The translations under genes were made by a program, and so were the position numbers. Below the pieces are notes generated by a model that saw only the letters and a program-made list of their open reading frames with translations, had not been told where the DNA came from and ran no database searches. From Spirosoma telluris (GTDB lineage Bacteria > Bacteroidota > Bacteroidia > Cytophagales > Spirosomataceae): 64,000 nt of DNA. Numbering within the stretch: the stretch's first letter is position 1; every line of letters starts with the position of its first letter. Positions 46,136 to 56,155 of this stretch are shown here, in pieces. Location: the NCBI GenBank assembly GCA_003259005.1, contig QLII01000001.1:6129001-6193000 (forward strand), in the 5' to 3' direction.

Positions 46136-49100
46136 TTATAAACCTGGCGTCCCTATTTTAGAACGGTTGACTACCCAGTGATTAAAATCCTGATTGTTTA
46201 CGACACCGTTGCCATCACTATCAATTGGCAAGTACTGTCCAACCGCAGAAGCGTTCACTTTCCACTTATTATAATCTACACTATTGATGACATCATTCCC
46301 GTCATAATCACCAACATACATCGCTAGCTTACTCCCTAGATTTATCAATTGATCCGTCCCCCGAGTGGCGGTTACATCCGTGGTGAAATCTATAAGCTGT
46401 CCATCGGTGACCACCTGGTTTGACAAAATGGCCAGGTGACTACGGTGGTGTATGGATACATAAAACGGCTCCAATACGGAAGAAAACAGGACACCTTCAC
46501 TGCCATCGGAACTAATCAGCATACCATCATTTCGTACAAAAACTGCCTTTCGTGATAGTATCGTACCTGCCGCATTCCGTGCAACTACCAATACCCAATC
46601 GGTCACGTTGGCGGGAAACGTGACTACCTGTTCAGTGCCAGAGTAAAGCCAGGGACTCGATGAATAGGGCTGTTGCTTAGGGAGTAAATTGCTGGAAACC
46701 AATAAGGTATGCATCTGGCCAGTAAGCACATTGGTAAAGCCTTCGAGTAGTACTTTGGCTCTTAGCAATACCGAATAAGGGCAGATAGTTACCAGTACAG
46801 AGGTTCCGGCGGTACTGGTACAACCCGTTGTATTGGTAATCGTGACCGAGTAGGTACCCGATGCGGCAACGACCAGGCTGGGGGTAGTCTGGCCAGTAGT
46901 CCACCGATACTGACTACCCTGGCTGGCCGTAAGCGTTATGGATTGCCCACTACAAGCCGACGCTGATGAAGCAGAAATAGAGACCGGACTCGCTTGATTC
47001 ATTGTTACAATCGCCGAGGCCGATACCAAACTTGCCGAGCAACTTCCAGCGTCGGTCAGAGACTGTAGCTGGTAGGTAGTGGTACGATCAGGATATACCG
47101 GAATGGGAGTGCCACTCACATAACCACTTAGTAGGCTTACCGACGTGCCATCACTTAACTGAAGTTGATATGGGCTGTTCCCCCCCGACACCACCACGTT
47201 CAATTGAATGGTTTGAGCACCACACACGGCCGTTGTGCCCGTTAAACTGGCCGTCATGATGGCAGGCTGACCAACCGTCACCACCAGACTTTGGCTACAG
47301 ACCATTGCTGCATCACTTACGATAGCTGTATAACTACCTGCCGATAGGCCCGTAAAAGTCCCGGTTGTATTGGACTGGCCATTCAGCGAATAGGAGAAAG
47401 GAGCAGTACCACCTGTGACAGTAAGATTAATGGCTCCATCGTGATTACCCGAACAATGAACGGGTGTTGCCGACGCTGCCAGGTTAAAACAGGTTACGGA
47501 AGCTGGGCCGTCGATAAGTAACGTATAATCTTCGGTCTCGCCATATTTGTAAAGGTCGCATGGACTCTCGACCAATCCATCAGATGCGTACTGACTTCGC
47601 AACCGGAGCCTGACTGGGCCAGCACTTATTGACGCTGGTATGGTCAGGGTGCTACTTACGGCAGGGTTCAGATACTGGCTAGCCGACGATTGAAAAAGCT
47701 TTTCAGTATCACTAAACAACCCATCCCGATTCGTATCGAGCCAGATCGTCAGATGTTGTTTGATAAAACTGCCCACATTCCCGCTAGCAGCACTCACTGT
47801 GAATGAATACACCTGGCCGGGTAGTACTTTGTGCTGTATAGCCGTAAAGTCTGAGTAACCAGCGGTTCCAGCACCTGTTGCCGTAGAACGCAAGGTTGAT
47901 ACACTCCCGGTCAGAATAAAATCATCAATTTTTGGTACAAAGTTGGCAACCGGCCATGTATACGCAGGTATACAATAAAACAGGCCCGAGTTGATACTCA
48001 CCACCGGGCTATACTGGGTGGAACCGTTTGATGCCTTTACCCGGTAATAGTAAGTGGTATTAGGTACCAGTGAACCATCTGTGAATGAAAATGAAGTCGG
48101 TGGCAGACTGCCAATAACTGTAAAGTTAGCCGTAGGCTCTACTGACCGTTCGATGAGAAAACCGGCTGCATTCGTAGCCGCGTATGAAAACTGGATCAGT
48201 GCTCCACCGGCCTGCATAGTGGCGGTTAGATTTGTTGGCGCTAAAACCGTGTTATCGGCGCATGTGAGTGAGTAACTATTGCCAGGGTCAAGGCGTAAGC
48301 TCAGGCCATCGGTTATCCGGGCATATTGTCCGGCGGTGAACGTCTTGACAGACGTACAGGGTGAATAATACCCCATAATATTGGCTATCAATGGGCTGAA
48401 CAGATCGCCATTCGCATCTGTGCTCGTTCCGGTATACGTGCATCCCGATATAGTAGCACCAGAAAGGCCATATGGATCGGCAGGAGTATCACACACAAAG
48501 TCACCTGCAGTAGTACAATTGGGTGAAAAAGGGCGCCCCTGTTGTGCTTCTCCCGGACGGATGACCAGTTCGCGATCGGTCAGGCTAGTGCTCTGATTAT
48601 TTTGAAACGTATGGTAGAGGTTGAAATAATGACCCAGTTCATGGGCTAGGGTATAGTCTGCCAACTGACTGGCTTTCACAAATATCCGGTTCGAGATGGC
48701 CCCCGAACCTGGGAAATAAGCATAACCCGTAACCTGATTCCCGCCGTAGCTGAGGGTGTTGGTCAGGTAAATATTGATGGCATTTTGTACATCGTTCGGA
48801 TTCGCCAGCAGTGTTTCCTCACTATTATCATAATCGAACAGAGCTGTATTATTTATATAATGAGGTTGGGAGCCACATAAGTAAAAGGCGATACCTACCG
48901 ATTGGTAGACCTGATTGAGTAGTACTAAGCCCTGATTGAGAATAGCCAGATCCGGTCCACCCGTCCCATCGTCCCGGCGTAGAACATGAAATCTGATTGG
49001 TAGGTATTGCACTTGTGTTGCCCTTCGGGCCAAGGATCGCCGTTGTGGCTGAGCAAGTACTTTTTGCTGCCAGATTAGTTGCTCCTGAGTAAGTTGAGGA

Positions 49101-49204
49101 CTTCCACAAATAGACTGCGCCCAACTTTGGCCACGAGTAAAAAACCATTGGAGGATGACTAGGATAGCAGTTGTTACGATGAGTCTGAGCATAAGCCTGA
49201 ACAA
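46136..49204 (-). CDS. M43 (pappalysin/cytophagalysin-type) metallopeptidase with GEVED, SprB and dockerin-like domains (1,022 aa)
   Basis: Signal peptide, then a metzincin peptidase domain with the zinc site HELGHYFNLYHTF and a Met-turn region (IANIMGYYSPC). An Fn3 domain (about 300-385), a GEVED domain (KYGETEDYTLLI), a SprB repeat (GGTAPFSYSLNGQSN) and an Ig/PKD-like module follow. The last 60 residues hold two EF-hand-like loops, DYDGNDVINSVDYNKW and DSDGNGVVNNQDFNHW, spaced as in dockerin. Zinc binding and proteolysis of external proteins are expected. Asn replaces the usual Gly of the HExxHxxGxxH motif, a variant I believe occurs in this family. No T9SS sorting domain or C-x4-C tail is present. 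It is cotranscribed with the cohesin-like protein downstream. Confidence 0.88.
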   Translation of the reverse strand: MFRLMLRLIVTTAILVILQWFFTRGQSWAQSICGSPQLTQEQLIWQQKVLAQPQRRSLARRATQVQYLPIRFHVLRRDDGTGGPDLAILNQGLVLLNQVYQSVGIAFYLCGSQPHYINNTALFDYDNSEETLLANPNDVQNAINIYLTNTLSYGGNQVTGYAYFPGSGAISNRIFVKASQLADYTLAHELGHYFNLYHTFQNNQSTSLTDRELVIRPGEAQQGRPFSPNCTTAGDFVCDTPADPYGLSGATISGCTYTGTSTDANGDLFSPLIANIMGYYSPCTSVKTFTAGQYARITDGLSLRLDPGNSYSLTCADNTVLAPTNLTATMQAGGALIQFSYAATNAAGFLIERSVEPTANFTVIGSLPPTSFSFTDGSLVPNTTYYYRVKASNGSTQYSPVVSINSGLFYCIPAYTWPVANFVPKIDDFILTGSVSTLRSTATGAGTAGYSDFTAIQHKVLPGQVYSFTVSAASGNVGSFIKQHLTIWLDTNRDGLFSDTEKLFQSSASQYLNPAVSSTLTIPASISAGPVRLRLRSQYASDGLVESPCDLYKYGETEDYTLLIDGPASVTCFNLAASATPVHCSGNHDGAINLTVTGGTAPFSYSLNGQSNTTGTFTGLSAGSYTAIVSDAAMVCSQSLVVTVGQPAIMTASLTGTTAVCGAQTIQLNVVVSGGNSPYQLQLSDGTSVSLLSGYVSGTPIPVYPDRTTTYQLQSLTDAGSCSASLVSASAIVTMNQASPVSISASSASACSGQSITLTASQGSQYRWTTGQTTPSLVVAASGTYSVTITNTTGCTSTAGTSVLVTICPYSVLLRAKVLLEGFTNVLTGQMHTLLVSSNLLPKQQPYSSSPWLYSGTEQVVTFPANVTDWVLVVARNAAGTILSRKAVFVRNDGMLISSDGSEGVLFSSVLEPFYVSIHHRSHLAILSNQVVTDGQLIDFTTDVTATRGTDQLINLGSKLAMYVGDYDGNDVINSVDYNKWKVNASAVGQYLPIDSDGNGVVNNQDFNHWVVNRSKIGTPGL

Positions 49205-49241
49205 ACCTAAAATTGAAGACTAAGGATAAACGATGTGGCAT

Positions 49242-50903
49242 TTTGGCTACATGTCAAACATTGTGCCAGAAAAAATCATAGTGTATAATTATAGCGTAGT
49301 CAGACTTCTGATATGAAGTATATATATTGCCTGAATAAAACAATAAGTAGTATACTTATAAAAATAATTGATTAATTATCGACAATTTAATGAACTATAA
49401 AGCCCTAGTTTGAAAGAAATTAATTACAGAGCGGAAGGCAAAATATTGGCAAAATTTTATCGGCATAAGGATATCTCTGGGTTTGAGTAGGGGATGACTT
49501 TGACGAAACACACCATCAAAGACAAACATTTTGGTTGGCCTAAAGCGCAATTTCCCAATGTGAAGAAGGCTGTTAAGCTAGGCTAATCTCCCTCCGAAAT
49601 GGCAAGTTTATATGGATCAGTATGGCTTATGTAAATGGTATTGTAAGTCGATAGATAAAGTTGTTAATTGGGGTTGTACGAGCTTATTGACAACGAATAC
49701 GTGTATGCATTTAGCTTGCTATGCGTTTAGTCAGACTATGCAATTAGTAAAATAAAGTATGAATGAGCTGCCTCTTGGAAAGAGAGGATTAGGCTAAACT
49801 ATAAATTACATACAGTCAAAACATACATAAACAATATTAAATCATTTATAACCACCTTATACTGATCATTTTTTATACTCAAACAATACTGGGAACGCAT
49901 TTTGATTATTTAGCTAATTAGCTCAGGCCCCGCTAGGCTATTTATACTTTTTGCTGTGTACACCAAATGTCTTTACTTAAATTTAATATAATCATAGACT
50001 ATACTGCATCAGTCTAATTTCTAGATCGTCAATATAATTATAAAAAACCACCCGTAAATACGGTTAATCTCTTGATGATTATAGTTAATAAGTCTTTATT
50101 ATTTTGTCTTGAAGTTGTTGAAATATAGTTAAATTTTAATTGTTCGATTGATTTGTTTAGTCTTTTTGGTGATTCGTTAATAAAGTATATATTTTTTATG
50201 TCTCAATTAAGGACTAATCAGGCTTAAAATAACTTACTCAATTATAGCCTAATAATTAAGGTCAGTGCGTAAAAGTTACGTGGTAGTTATTAGGTATGTA
50301 CTAGTGTGATGTAGAAAATTTCATGTATAAAATGGCTACTACCCAAAAAAATGATGACAAAATAGGGAATTTTTCCTAGAATAAAAGCAGTAGTAAATGC
50401 TAATTTAATTCCATATAAGTAGCTGAAAATTAGGTATTTAATTGTTGGATTGGCGAAAATGTTTTTCAGTTAAAACCAAATCTGATTTACAGTTTATATA
50501 GGATAGTTATGTCAAACCTGTTAAACATTTTAGTGGAAAATTGAAATAAAAATCTTGTTTTCCATCCTAATATGTGATGGACATATTAGGATGGAAAATC
50601 AAAGATTATGACGATAAAGCTAGCTGTAATTATTGATTAATTTGATGACTTAAAATTCTGTTTTCGTTAAATTAATCAGATAATTGACTCTAAATGTTTT
50701 AGAGTTATAGAAGTTGGTAACTTGTTGTGTTGAGATCATATAATTAATGATTTTTACATAGAATGATGAAACTAAACACTACTTGGATTTAGGCCTTATC
50801 CTATTCTATACTAGCGTTACGTATTGGCCTAAGATTTGAACGAATAAATTGATGAGTTATCATGTCAATTGTCTTACTATAGCTCAGTTAAAATACTTTT
50901 TAA
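49242..50903. other. 1.6-kb AT-rich intergenic desert
   Basis: No supported coding frame lies between the divergent M43 peptidase and SdrD/propeller genes. The DNA is strongly AT-rich, unlike its neighbours. The only clear structure is the hairpin at 50558-50598. The length is far beyond what two promoters need, so it may hold a small RNA, long leaders or decayed sequence. Confidence 0.6.
50558..50598. repeat. Perfect 18-bp hairpin in the intergenic desert
   Basis: The arm at 50558-50575 (starting TTTTCCATCC) is fully complementary to 50581-50598, with loop GATGG. Outer bases AATCTT/AAGATT can extend it after a small internal loop. It stands 306 bp before the downstream gene. It could be a terminator, an RNA control element or a miniature mobile element. 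Confidence 0.7.
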
Positions 50904-53900
50904 ATGAATGCACTTTATAAATATATTGCCTTATTGGTAATTATTTTTTGTTACCAAAATTCGCACGCTCAGATCAAAGGGTCTGTATTTCGTGATTTTG
51001 ATTTGAATGGTACGCAATCGGATACGTTACCAATTGAACCAGGCGTAAGCGGAGTAAGAGTTCGTGTCTTTGTTGATCTGAGTAAAACAGCTATTCAGAC
51101 AATTACGGACAGTAATGGTAACTACTCGTTTAGCAGCAATGATGTTCCAATTGGAAAGTCAGTTCGGATTGAATTTGATCAGTTACCAACTGGCGATTAT
51201 AATGGACCTTATGGTGCTGGTAGTGGCACTACTGTGCAATTTGTGAAAGCACCCGCTGAACAGGTGAACCTGGGTATTAATTATCCTGCAGACTATTGCC
51301 AGCGGACAGGCATTCGTTTAGTTGTACCCTGTTATATCAATGGGAATACACAGCTCAGTGTGGATTCCGATGGGAATCCGGTGACCGATGAGCTATTGGC
51401 CGCTAAAGGGGATGCTTTAGTTAGTCTTGATTACACCGCTAATGGAGTGGCAGGAGCCTCAAATTTTCCACCTGATCACCTGGCCACGGGTGGAGAAGTA
51501 GGCGCTGTGTGGGGAGTAGCGTATCAACGACGTTCGAAAACTGTTTTTAGCGCTGCAACTGTAAAACGCCATATGAGTTTCGGGCCATTGGGTACAGGTG
51601 GAATCTATCTGACCAACATGACTACAAAGACAACAAGCAGCTTCTTGGATGTCAAATCGCTGGGTATCGATACGGGTGACGATCCGCATAGTGGCCTATT
51701 TGCGGATAAAACACAAGCCAGTGCCGATCCAGGATCTATGAAGGCTATGGGGCGCCTTAGTATTGGAGGCATGGATATGGCCGAGGACGACAAAACGCTT
51801 TATTTTATCAACCTCAAGGACCGGAAAGTGTATGGTGTGCTGATTAACGCACCGGCAGTTGCGCCCACCTCTTCTAGTGCCGTGAAGTCGTGGTCAATTC
51901 CAGATCCTGGCTGCTCAAATGGTGATTTTCGCCCCTGGGCCATCAAAGTTTATCATGGCAAAATCTATGTAGGCGTTGTTTGCTCAGCCGAAACATCGCA
52001 GCAACAAAGCGATCTGAAAGCATTTGTGTACCGCTTTGATCCCGCAGAGGCTTCCCCTGTATTCACAGAGGTGCTTTCTTTTCCTCTCGATTTCCGGCGT
52101 GGCCCAACTGATCTGACCAGTGATCCAGCCCATCCTGAAACTAGTTGTACTCAATACGATCATTGGCTCCCCTGGAGTGATAGCTGGCCAACGCCCTGCG
52201 GTTTAGGAAGTAGTCCCACATTTGTTATGTATCCTCAGCCCATACTGACAGCCTTGGAGTTTGATGATGATGGCTCTATGCTCATTGGCTTTATGGATCG
52301 ATTTGGAAACCTGTCTGGGGTGGCTAACCACGATCCGCAGGGCAATGGCTCTTATGATGGCTTTACGGGGGGCGATTTGTTACGGGCCTACAATAACAAG
52401 GGGACATTTGAACTGGAAAAAAACGGAAAATCAGGTAATCTGTCAGGATCGGGCGTGGGAAATAATGAAGGCCCGGTTGATGCGAATAACGTAGGGGGCG
52501 AATTTTTTGGGAAAGACAATTGGTTTTTTATCGATCACATTGCCCACGCCGAGGTGACTGGTGGAGGATTAACGCTTGTGCCGGGTTATAATGAGGTTTT
52601 AACAACGGCTTATGATCCCATTGCCAATATCTATCAGTCGGGTGGTTTGAAAGTATTTAATACCAAAAATGGTAGCGATAACCGAGATTATGTTCTTTAT
52701 ACCCGAGCTAATAACCCTGGGTCTTTTGGCAAGGCATCTGGTCTGGGCGATATAAAAGCCCTGTGTGATCCAGCACCAATTGAAATAGGGAACCGTTTAT
52801 GGTTTGATGATAATCGGGATGGTATTCAGGACCCTTATGAGCCAGGTATTGACGGTATTGTGTTATCCTTATACGATATGGAAAATGGGGGAGGGGCCAT
52901 TGCTACCCAAACTACCCATGATGGTGGACAATTTTATTTTAATAACAGCACAGTTCCGGGAGGGCTACAGTATAATCATCGGTATGAGATACGGATGGAT
53001 ACTGCACAGCTCCGGCAATTCGATATTACGCTTGCCGGGGCTAAACGCCAGGCAGCACCGGGCGGTCGGCTAGCCGGTGCCCGGCGGGGTGTAAACCTTC
53101 TGCAACGCCAGTATTGGCTCTCACCTGCCAATCGGACAGGACTTGACGTTCCTGACTTACGGGACTCCGATGCACAACTGATAGGGAACTCAGCCGTGAT
53201 TGCTGTGACAACGTTAGACGCTGGACAAAACGATTTTACCAATGATTTCTCCATTTATTCCTGCCCAGCACTCACAAACGAAAAAGATACTATTTCGCTT
53301 TGTCAGGGTGTAAAACTCGATTCGATCAGTACGATTGGGACGTACTTCAGTCGTGTGGATTCTGTACGATTTGTGCTCTTTAGCAGTCCACAATCTGGCA
53401 CAGCCATGTACGAAAATACAGGGACTGTATTAGGTACGATGAAGCCTGATAGCCTTACCAATCGAGCAGTACTGTCTTCTCCTCTCTTAAACACCGCTAC
53501 AAATCAACCGACGACCGTAAATCAATACATTTACGCCATCATTTACCCGACACCCGACAACCCCTCCTGCCGGCAATGGAGTGAAACTGTAGTTCGGATT
53601 GCTCCGGCTTTAGTAGCCGAAGCCACTGGCGGAACACTAACTTGCTCTCTGAAAGCGATTCAGTTAACTGCTAAAGCCCGGTATGGGGATGAGTCAATAG
53701 CACCGAAAGCCACCTATACGTGGATTGGGCCTGGTGGCTTTACCAGTTCGGAACAGAATCCAAGCGTGTCGACGCCAGGTACGTATACACTAACCGTAGA
53801 CGATCTAACCTGTGTGGGTAACTCTATAACAACAACTACCGATGTAAAATCAGATACAGCAACGCCTGCTTTGAAAACCAGTGTAGTCGCTAAACTATGT

Positions 53901-54131
53901 GCTACCTGCACAGCCACGATCTCGGCCGAATCCTCCAGCACTAACTTAACCTGGACTGGTCCTAATGGGTTTTCGGCCATTGGAGCGGGGGCAGACGTTA
54001 CAGAAGAGGGCACTTATACCGTAACGTCAATGGGAGTAAATGGGTGTATGATTTCCGCAAATCTGCAAGTAACTGGATTCATATGTCCACCGCCAAAGTG
54101 TTCACCTATAACGATCCGACGGACAAAGTAG
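50904..54131 (+). CDS. Secreted SdrD_B / propeller-like surface protein with C-x4-C tail (1,075 aa)
   Basis: Signal peptide (about 1-23, ending SHAQ), an SdrD_B domain (IKGSVFRDFDLNG...), and a long propeller-like region (about 130-620) with repeated beta motifs (LYFINLKDRKVYGVLI; KIYVGVVCSAETSQQQSDLK). A second SdrD_B (IEIGNRLWFDDNRDGIQD), a Cys-poor linker and two Ig-like modules (YTWIGPGGFTSSEQNPSVST; LTWTGPNGFSAIG) follow. The end CPPPKCSPITIRRTK fits the shared C-x4-C tail. The SdrD_B-propeller-SdrD_B core is the same as in giant protein 1 (about 16300-18330). It is probably surface exposed; its ligand is unknown. It follows a long AT-rich leader region and reads through without frameshifts. 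Confidence 0.82.
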   Translation: MNALYKYIALLVIIFCYQNSHAQIKGSVFRDFDLNGTQSDTLPIEPGVSGVRVRVFVDLSKTAIQTITDSNGNYSFSSNDVPIGKSVRIEFDQLPTGDYNGPYGAGSGTTVQFVKAPAEQVNLGINYPADYCQRTGIRLVVPCYINGNTQLSVDSDGNPVTDELLAAKGDALVSLDYTANGVAGASNFPPDHLATGGEVGAVWGVAYQRRSKTVFSAATVKRHMSFGPLGTGGIYLTNMTTKTTSSFLDVKSLGIDTGDDPHSGLFADKTQASADPGSMKAMGRLSIGGMDMAEDDKTLYFINLKDRKVYGVLINAPAVAPTSSSAVKSWSIPDPGCSNGDFRPWAIKVYHGKIYVGVVCSAETSQQQSDLKAFVYRFDPAEASPVFTEVLSFPLDFRRGPTDLTSDPAHPETSCTQYDHWLPWSDSWPTPCGLGSSPTFVMYPQPILTALEFDDDGSMLIGFMDRFGNLSGVANHDPQGNGSYDGFTGGDLLRAYNNKGTFELEKNGKSGNLSGSGVGNNEGPVDANNVGGEFFGKDNWFFIDHIAHAEVTGGGLTLVPGYNEVLTTAYDPIANIYQSGGLKVFNTKNGSDNRDYVLYTRANNPGSFGKASGLGDIKALCDPAPIEIGNRLWFDDNRDGIQDPYEPGIDGIVLSLYDMENGGGAIATQTTHDGGQFYFNNSTVPGGLQYNHRYEIRMDTAQLRQFDITLAGAKRQAAPGGRLAGARRGVNLLQRQYWLSPANRTGLDVPDLRDSDAQLIGNSAVIAVTTLDAGQNDFTNDFSIYSCPALTNEKDTISLCQGVKLDSISTIGTYFSRVDSVRFVLFSSPQSGTAMYENTGTVLGTMKPDSLTNRAVLSSPLLNTATNQPTTVNQYIYAIIYPTPDNPSCRQWSETVVRIAPALVAEATGGTLTCSLKAIQLTAKARYGDESIAPKATYTWIGPGGFTSSEQNPSVSTPGTYTLTVDDLTCVGNSITTTTDVKSDTATPALKTSVVAKLCATCTATISAESSSTNLTWTGPNGFSAIGAGADVTEEGTYTVTSMGVNGCMISANLQVTGFICPPPKCSPITIRRTK

Positions 54132-54187
54132 CCTTGCCCTGAAGGCGATTTAGGGATTTTTAGATCGTCATAAACGTAGGCGACGAC

Positions 54188-55003
54188 CTAGTGGTAAGTC
54201 GAATTTGGGTCAATAAGAACGGCGAACATAAGCTCTTCTGTTGTATTCTGTATCGGAAGTGTTATATGCCAACCCTGCATTTCACCCATATGTTTTGCTG
54301 TGTTATTCGTATTGAATTCTCTTAACTCGTCCATTGTTTGTTTCAGGTCGTCGAACAAATTATCTGAAATTGCCGATAGTTTTTCAAGTAAATAATCGGC
54401 AACGGCTTTTGTCGGAATATCCATCGCCTTTTTAAACGAAAAATAGTCTGGAAGCAAATACATTTGTTCGTGGCGTAAAAGAGAAAGTTTTAAAAGTATA
54501 GGCTGAAAGGTCTTGCGATGGCGGAAATGGTCAACTAAAATCTGTTTTTTTGTATCTACTAAATATTTCTTATACTCTGCTCTAAGGAAATCTACTTTTT
54601 CTCGCTCTGATTTAAAAATTGTGAAGAGTAGGATTGAATTTTTACAGACTGAAGGGATCAACCTGTTTTTGTAATAAGCCAGTCTTTCTTTTGTAGCATT
54701 CAGTTGGGGTAAATACGTTTTTTCATTGTCAATTAAACTTTCTTCGATTCGTTTTAGCCGGTTCGCCCGTTCTGACAGGTAGCTTTCAAATTGCGAGGCT
54801 GTTAAAATTTTCTTGAACGTAACTTCCTCATAATCCAATTCTTCCCATGGAGAGAAAACGTACTTGGGCGACCCGGAATCCCGTTCTTGCTCATGCCTAA
54901 GCATTTTCTCTGCCTGATCTTTGGTAAGCTCAATCCCATGCATCGCTTTATACTCATTCTGTAAAGCGTCAATTTCCCATTTATTGTCATGAGGTGCTGT
55001 CAT
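54188..55003 (-). CDS. Hypothetical helical protein (271 aa)
   Basis: No signal peptide or membrane segment is seen. The sequence is charged and largely helical, with likely coiled-coil parts (FESYLSERANRLKRIEESLI; DNLFDDLKQTMDELREF) and a C-terminal strand-rich end (GWHITLPIQNTTEELMFAVL). The N-terminus (KWEIDALQNEYKAMHGIELT) looks like a short helical hairpin. I do not recognise the family. It converges with the surface-protein gene and is followed on the same strand by no near partner. Its AT-rich codon use differs from the repeat locus. Confidence 0.65.
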   Translation of the reverse strand: MTAPHDNKWEIDALQNEYKAMHGIELTKDQAEKMLRHEQERDSGSPKYVFSPWEELDYEEVTFKKILTASQFESYLSERANRLKRIEESLIDNEKTYLPQLNATKERLAYYKNRLIPSVCKNSILLFTIFKSEREKVDFLRAEYKKYLVDTKKQILVDHFRHRKTFQPILLKLSLLRHEQMYLLPDYFSFKKAMDIPTKAVADYLLEKLSAISDNLFDDLKQTMDELREFNTNNTAKHMGEMQGWHITLPIQNTTEELMFAVLIDPNSTYH

Positions 55004-55085
55004 AAGTATATCTGATTAAATAGATACATGAGTTTGCTTAAACACAATTGAAAAAAAAGATGATTAATGGCCCCAAGCATGCAAG

Positions 55086-55961
55086 TTAATGACCCCGTTT
55101 TGGGGTAAAACCGTATTGAAGTTTATACGCTTTAATGAAATGTGATACACTCTCATAACCGATCTCCATGCTGACCTCCGATACGTTTTTGTTGGTATTT
55201 CGTAATAGAAAATGAGCATGTTCAAGCCGCTTCTGCCGAACCCATTGACCGGGAGACGTATGAAAGTGATCCTCAAACTCACGCTTAAAGGCCGATAAAC
55301 TCCGCCCTGATAACTTAGACAACTCAAACATCGACAAGGGTTTGAGAAAGTAAGTACTCATCAGGTAATCGAGATCGGTTTTCTGACCCTGATAGATGTG
55401 CCACAGAATAGCGCGTAAATCGCCTGTTATATCCAATTCGAGCAGATGCAGCAGGAGTTCCTGAAACTTTAGACGGAGCAGTTCGTTCAGAAACGGGGTT
55501 TTAGCGCCGAAATAAGGCAGCAATGAGTTAATAAAGGTCGTGAACGTTGGCGACGACGAAAAGGAGAGAATAAGGTCGGCCGGTAGTGAAGTAGCAGCTG
55601 ACCGAAATAAGGTTAGATGTTGGCTGACAAATTCTTTCAGTAGTTTTTCGTTGACAAAAAATACCAGACTCCGGTAGCTGTTATCAATGGATTCGTTCAT
55701 GGAATAGCAGCCCCGCTGAAAAAAGAGAATATCCCCTTTACGGACGTGCAACTCTTGGGTAGGTGAGCTGAATTTTTTCTCTCCTTCCAGCACCACAATA
55801 ACGGCGTGTTCCTCGAAAAATACCTCATTCCGTTCGGGATATACATCGCTGCGGTAAGCAACAAACGTCATCTCTGACGCGTCGGAACCAGCCGGAACAG
55901 GACGCTGAATACTCAGCGACTGAAACTGGTTGGGCTGAATGGAAGAAGGAACGCGAAGCAT
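55086..55961 (-). CDS. AraC-family transcriptional regulator
   Basis: This 291-aa protein has an N-terminal cupin-like sensing domain (about 40-110; VVLEGEKKFSSPTQELHVRK then GDILFFQRG) and a C-terminal double helix-turn-helix (about 190-290; LSKLSGRSLSAFKREFEDHF and VSEVSMEIGYESVSHFIKAY). The layout is that of AraC/XylS activators, which usually respond to a small ligand. The gene stands alone, and a set of nested inverted repeats lies in its upstream region (56018-56140). The target genes are unknown. Confidence 0.9.
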   Translation of the reverse strand: MLRVPSSIQPNQFQSLSIQRPVPAGSDASEMTFVAYRSDVYPERNEVFFEEHAVIVVLEGEKKFSSPTQELHVRKGDILFFQRGCYSMNESIDNSYRSLVFFVNEKLLKEFVSQHLTLFRSAATSLPADLILSFSSSPTFTTFINSLLPYFGAKTPFLNELLRLKFQELLLHLLELDITGDLRAILWHIYQGQKTDLDYLMSTYFLKPLSMFELSKLSGRSLSAFKREFEDHFHTSPGQWVRQKRLEHAHFLLRNTNKNVSEVSMEIGYESVSHFIKAYKLQYGFTPKRGH

Positions 55962-56017
55962 GAAACTGCTAATTCGATAAAAGCGGCTTATCTCAGACTA
56001 GTACTTGTCCAATTTAG

Positions 56018-56140
56018 TTTCTATGGATTCTATCGTCTTGACAATCATATACGATAGAATCAACCGAGCGGGCGTCGGACACGGTCCGCCGTTGCGGGCC
56101 GATGCCGCCCCGAGAATCTATAGAAACAATAGAATCTATT
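56018..56140. repeat. Nested inverted repeats upstream of the AraC gene and after ilvA
   Basis: Three palindromic layers share one 110-bp stretch. TTTCTATGGATTCT (56018-56031) matches AGAATCTATAGAAA (56113-56126) with one mismatch. GATTCTATCGT (56026-56036) is perfectly mirrored by ACGATAGAATC (56051-56061). The GC-rich centre (CGGGCGTCGG ... CCGATGCCGCCCCG) can pair as well. The GC-rich core stands out from the AT-rich flanks. Possible roles are the ilvA terminator, an operator for the AraC gene, or a REP-like/mobile palindrome. Confidence 0.6.
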
Positions 56141-56155
56141 TTGATAAAGCACTAG

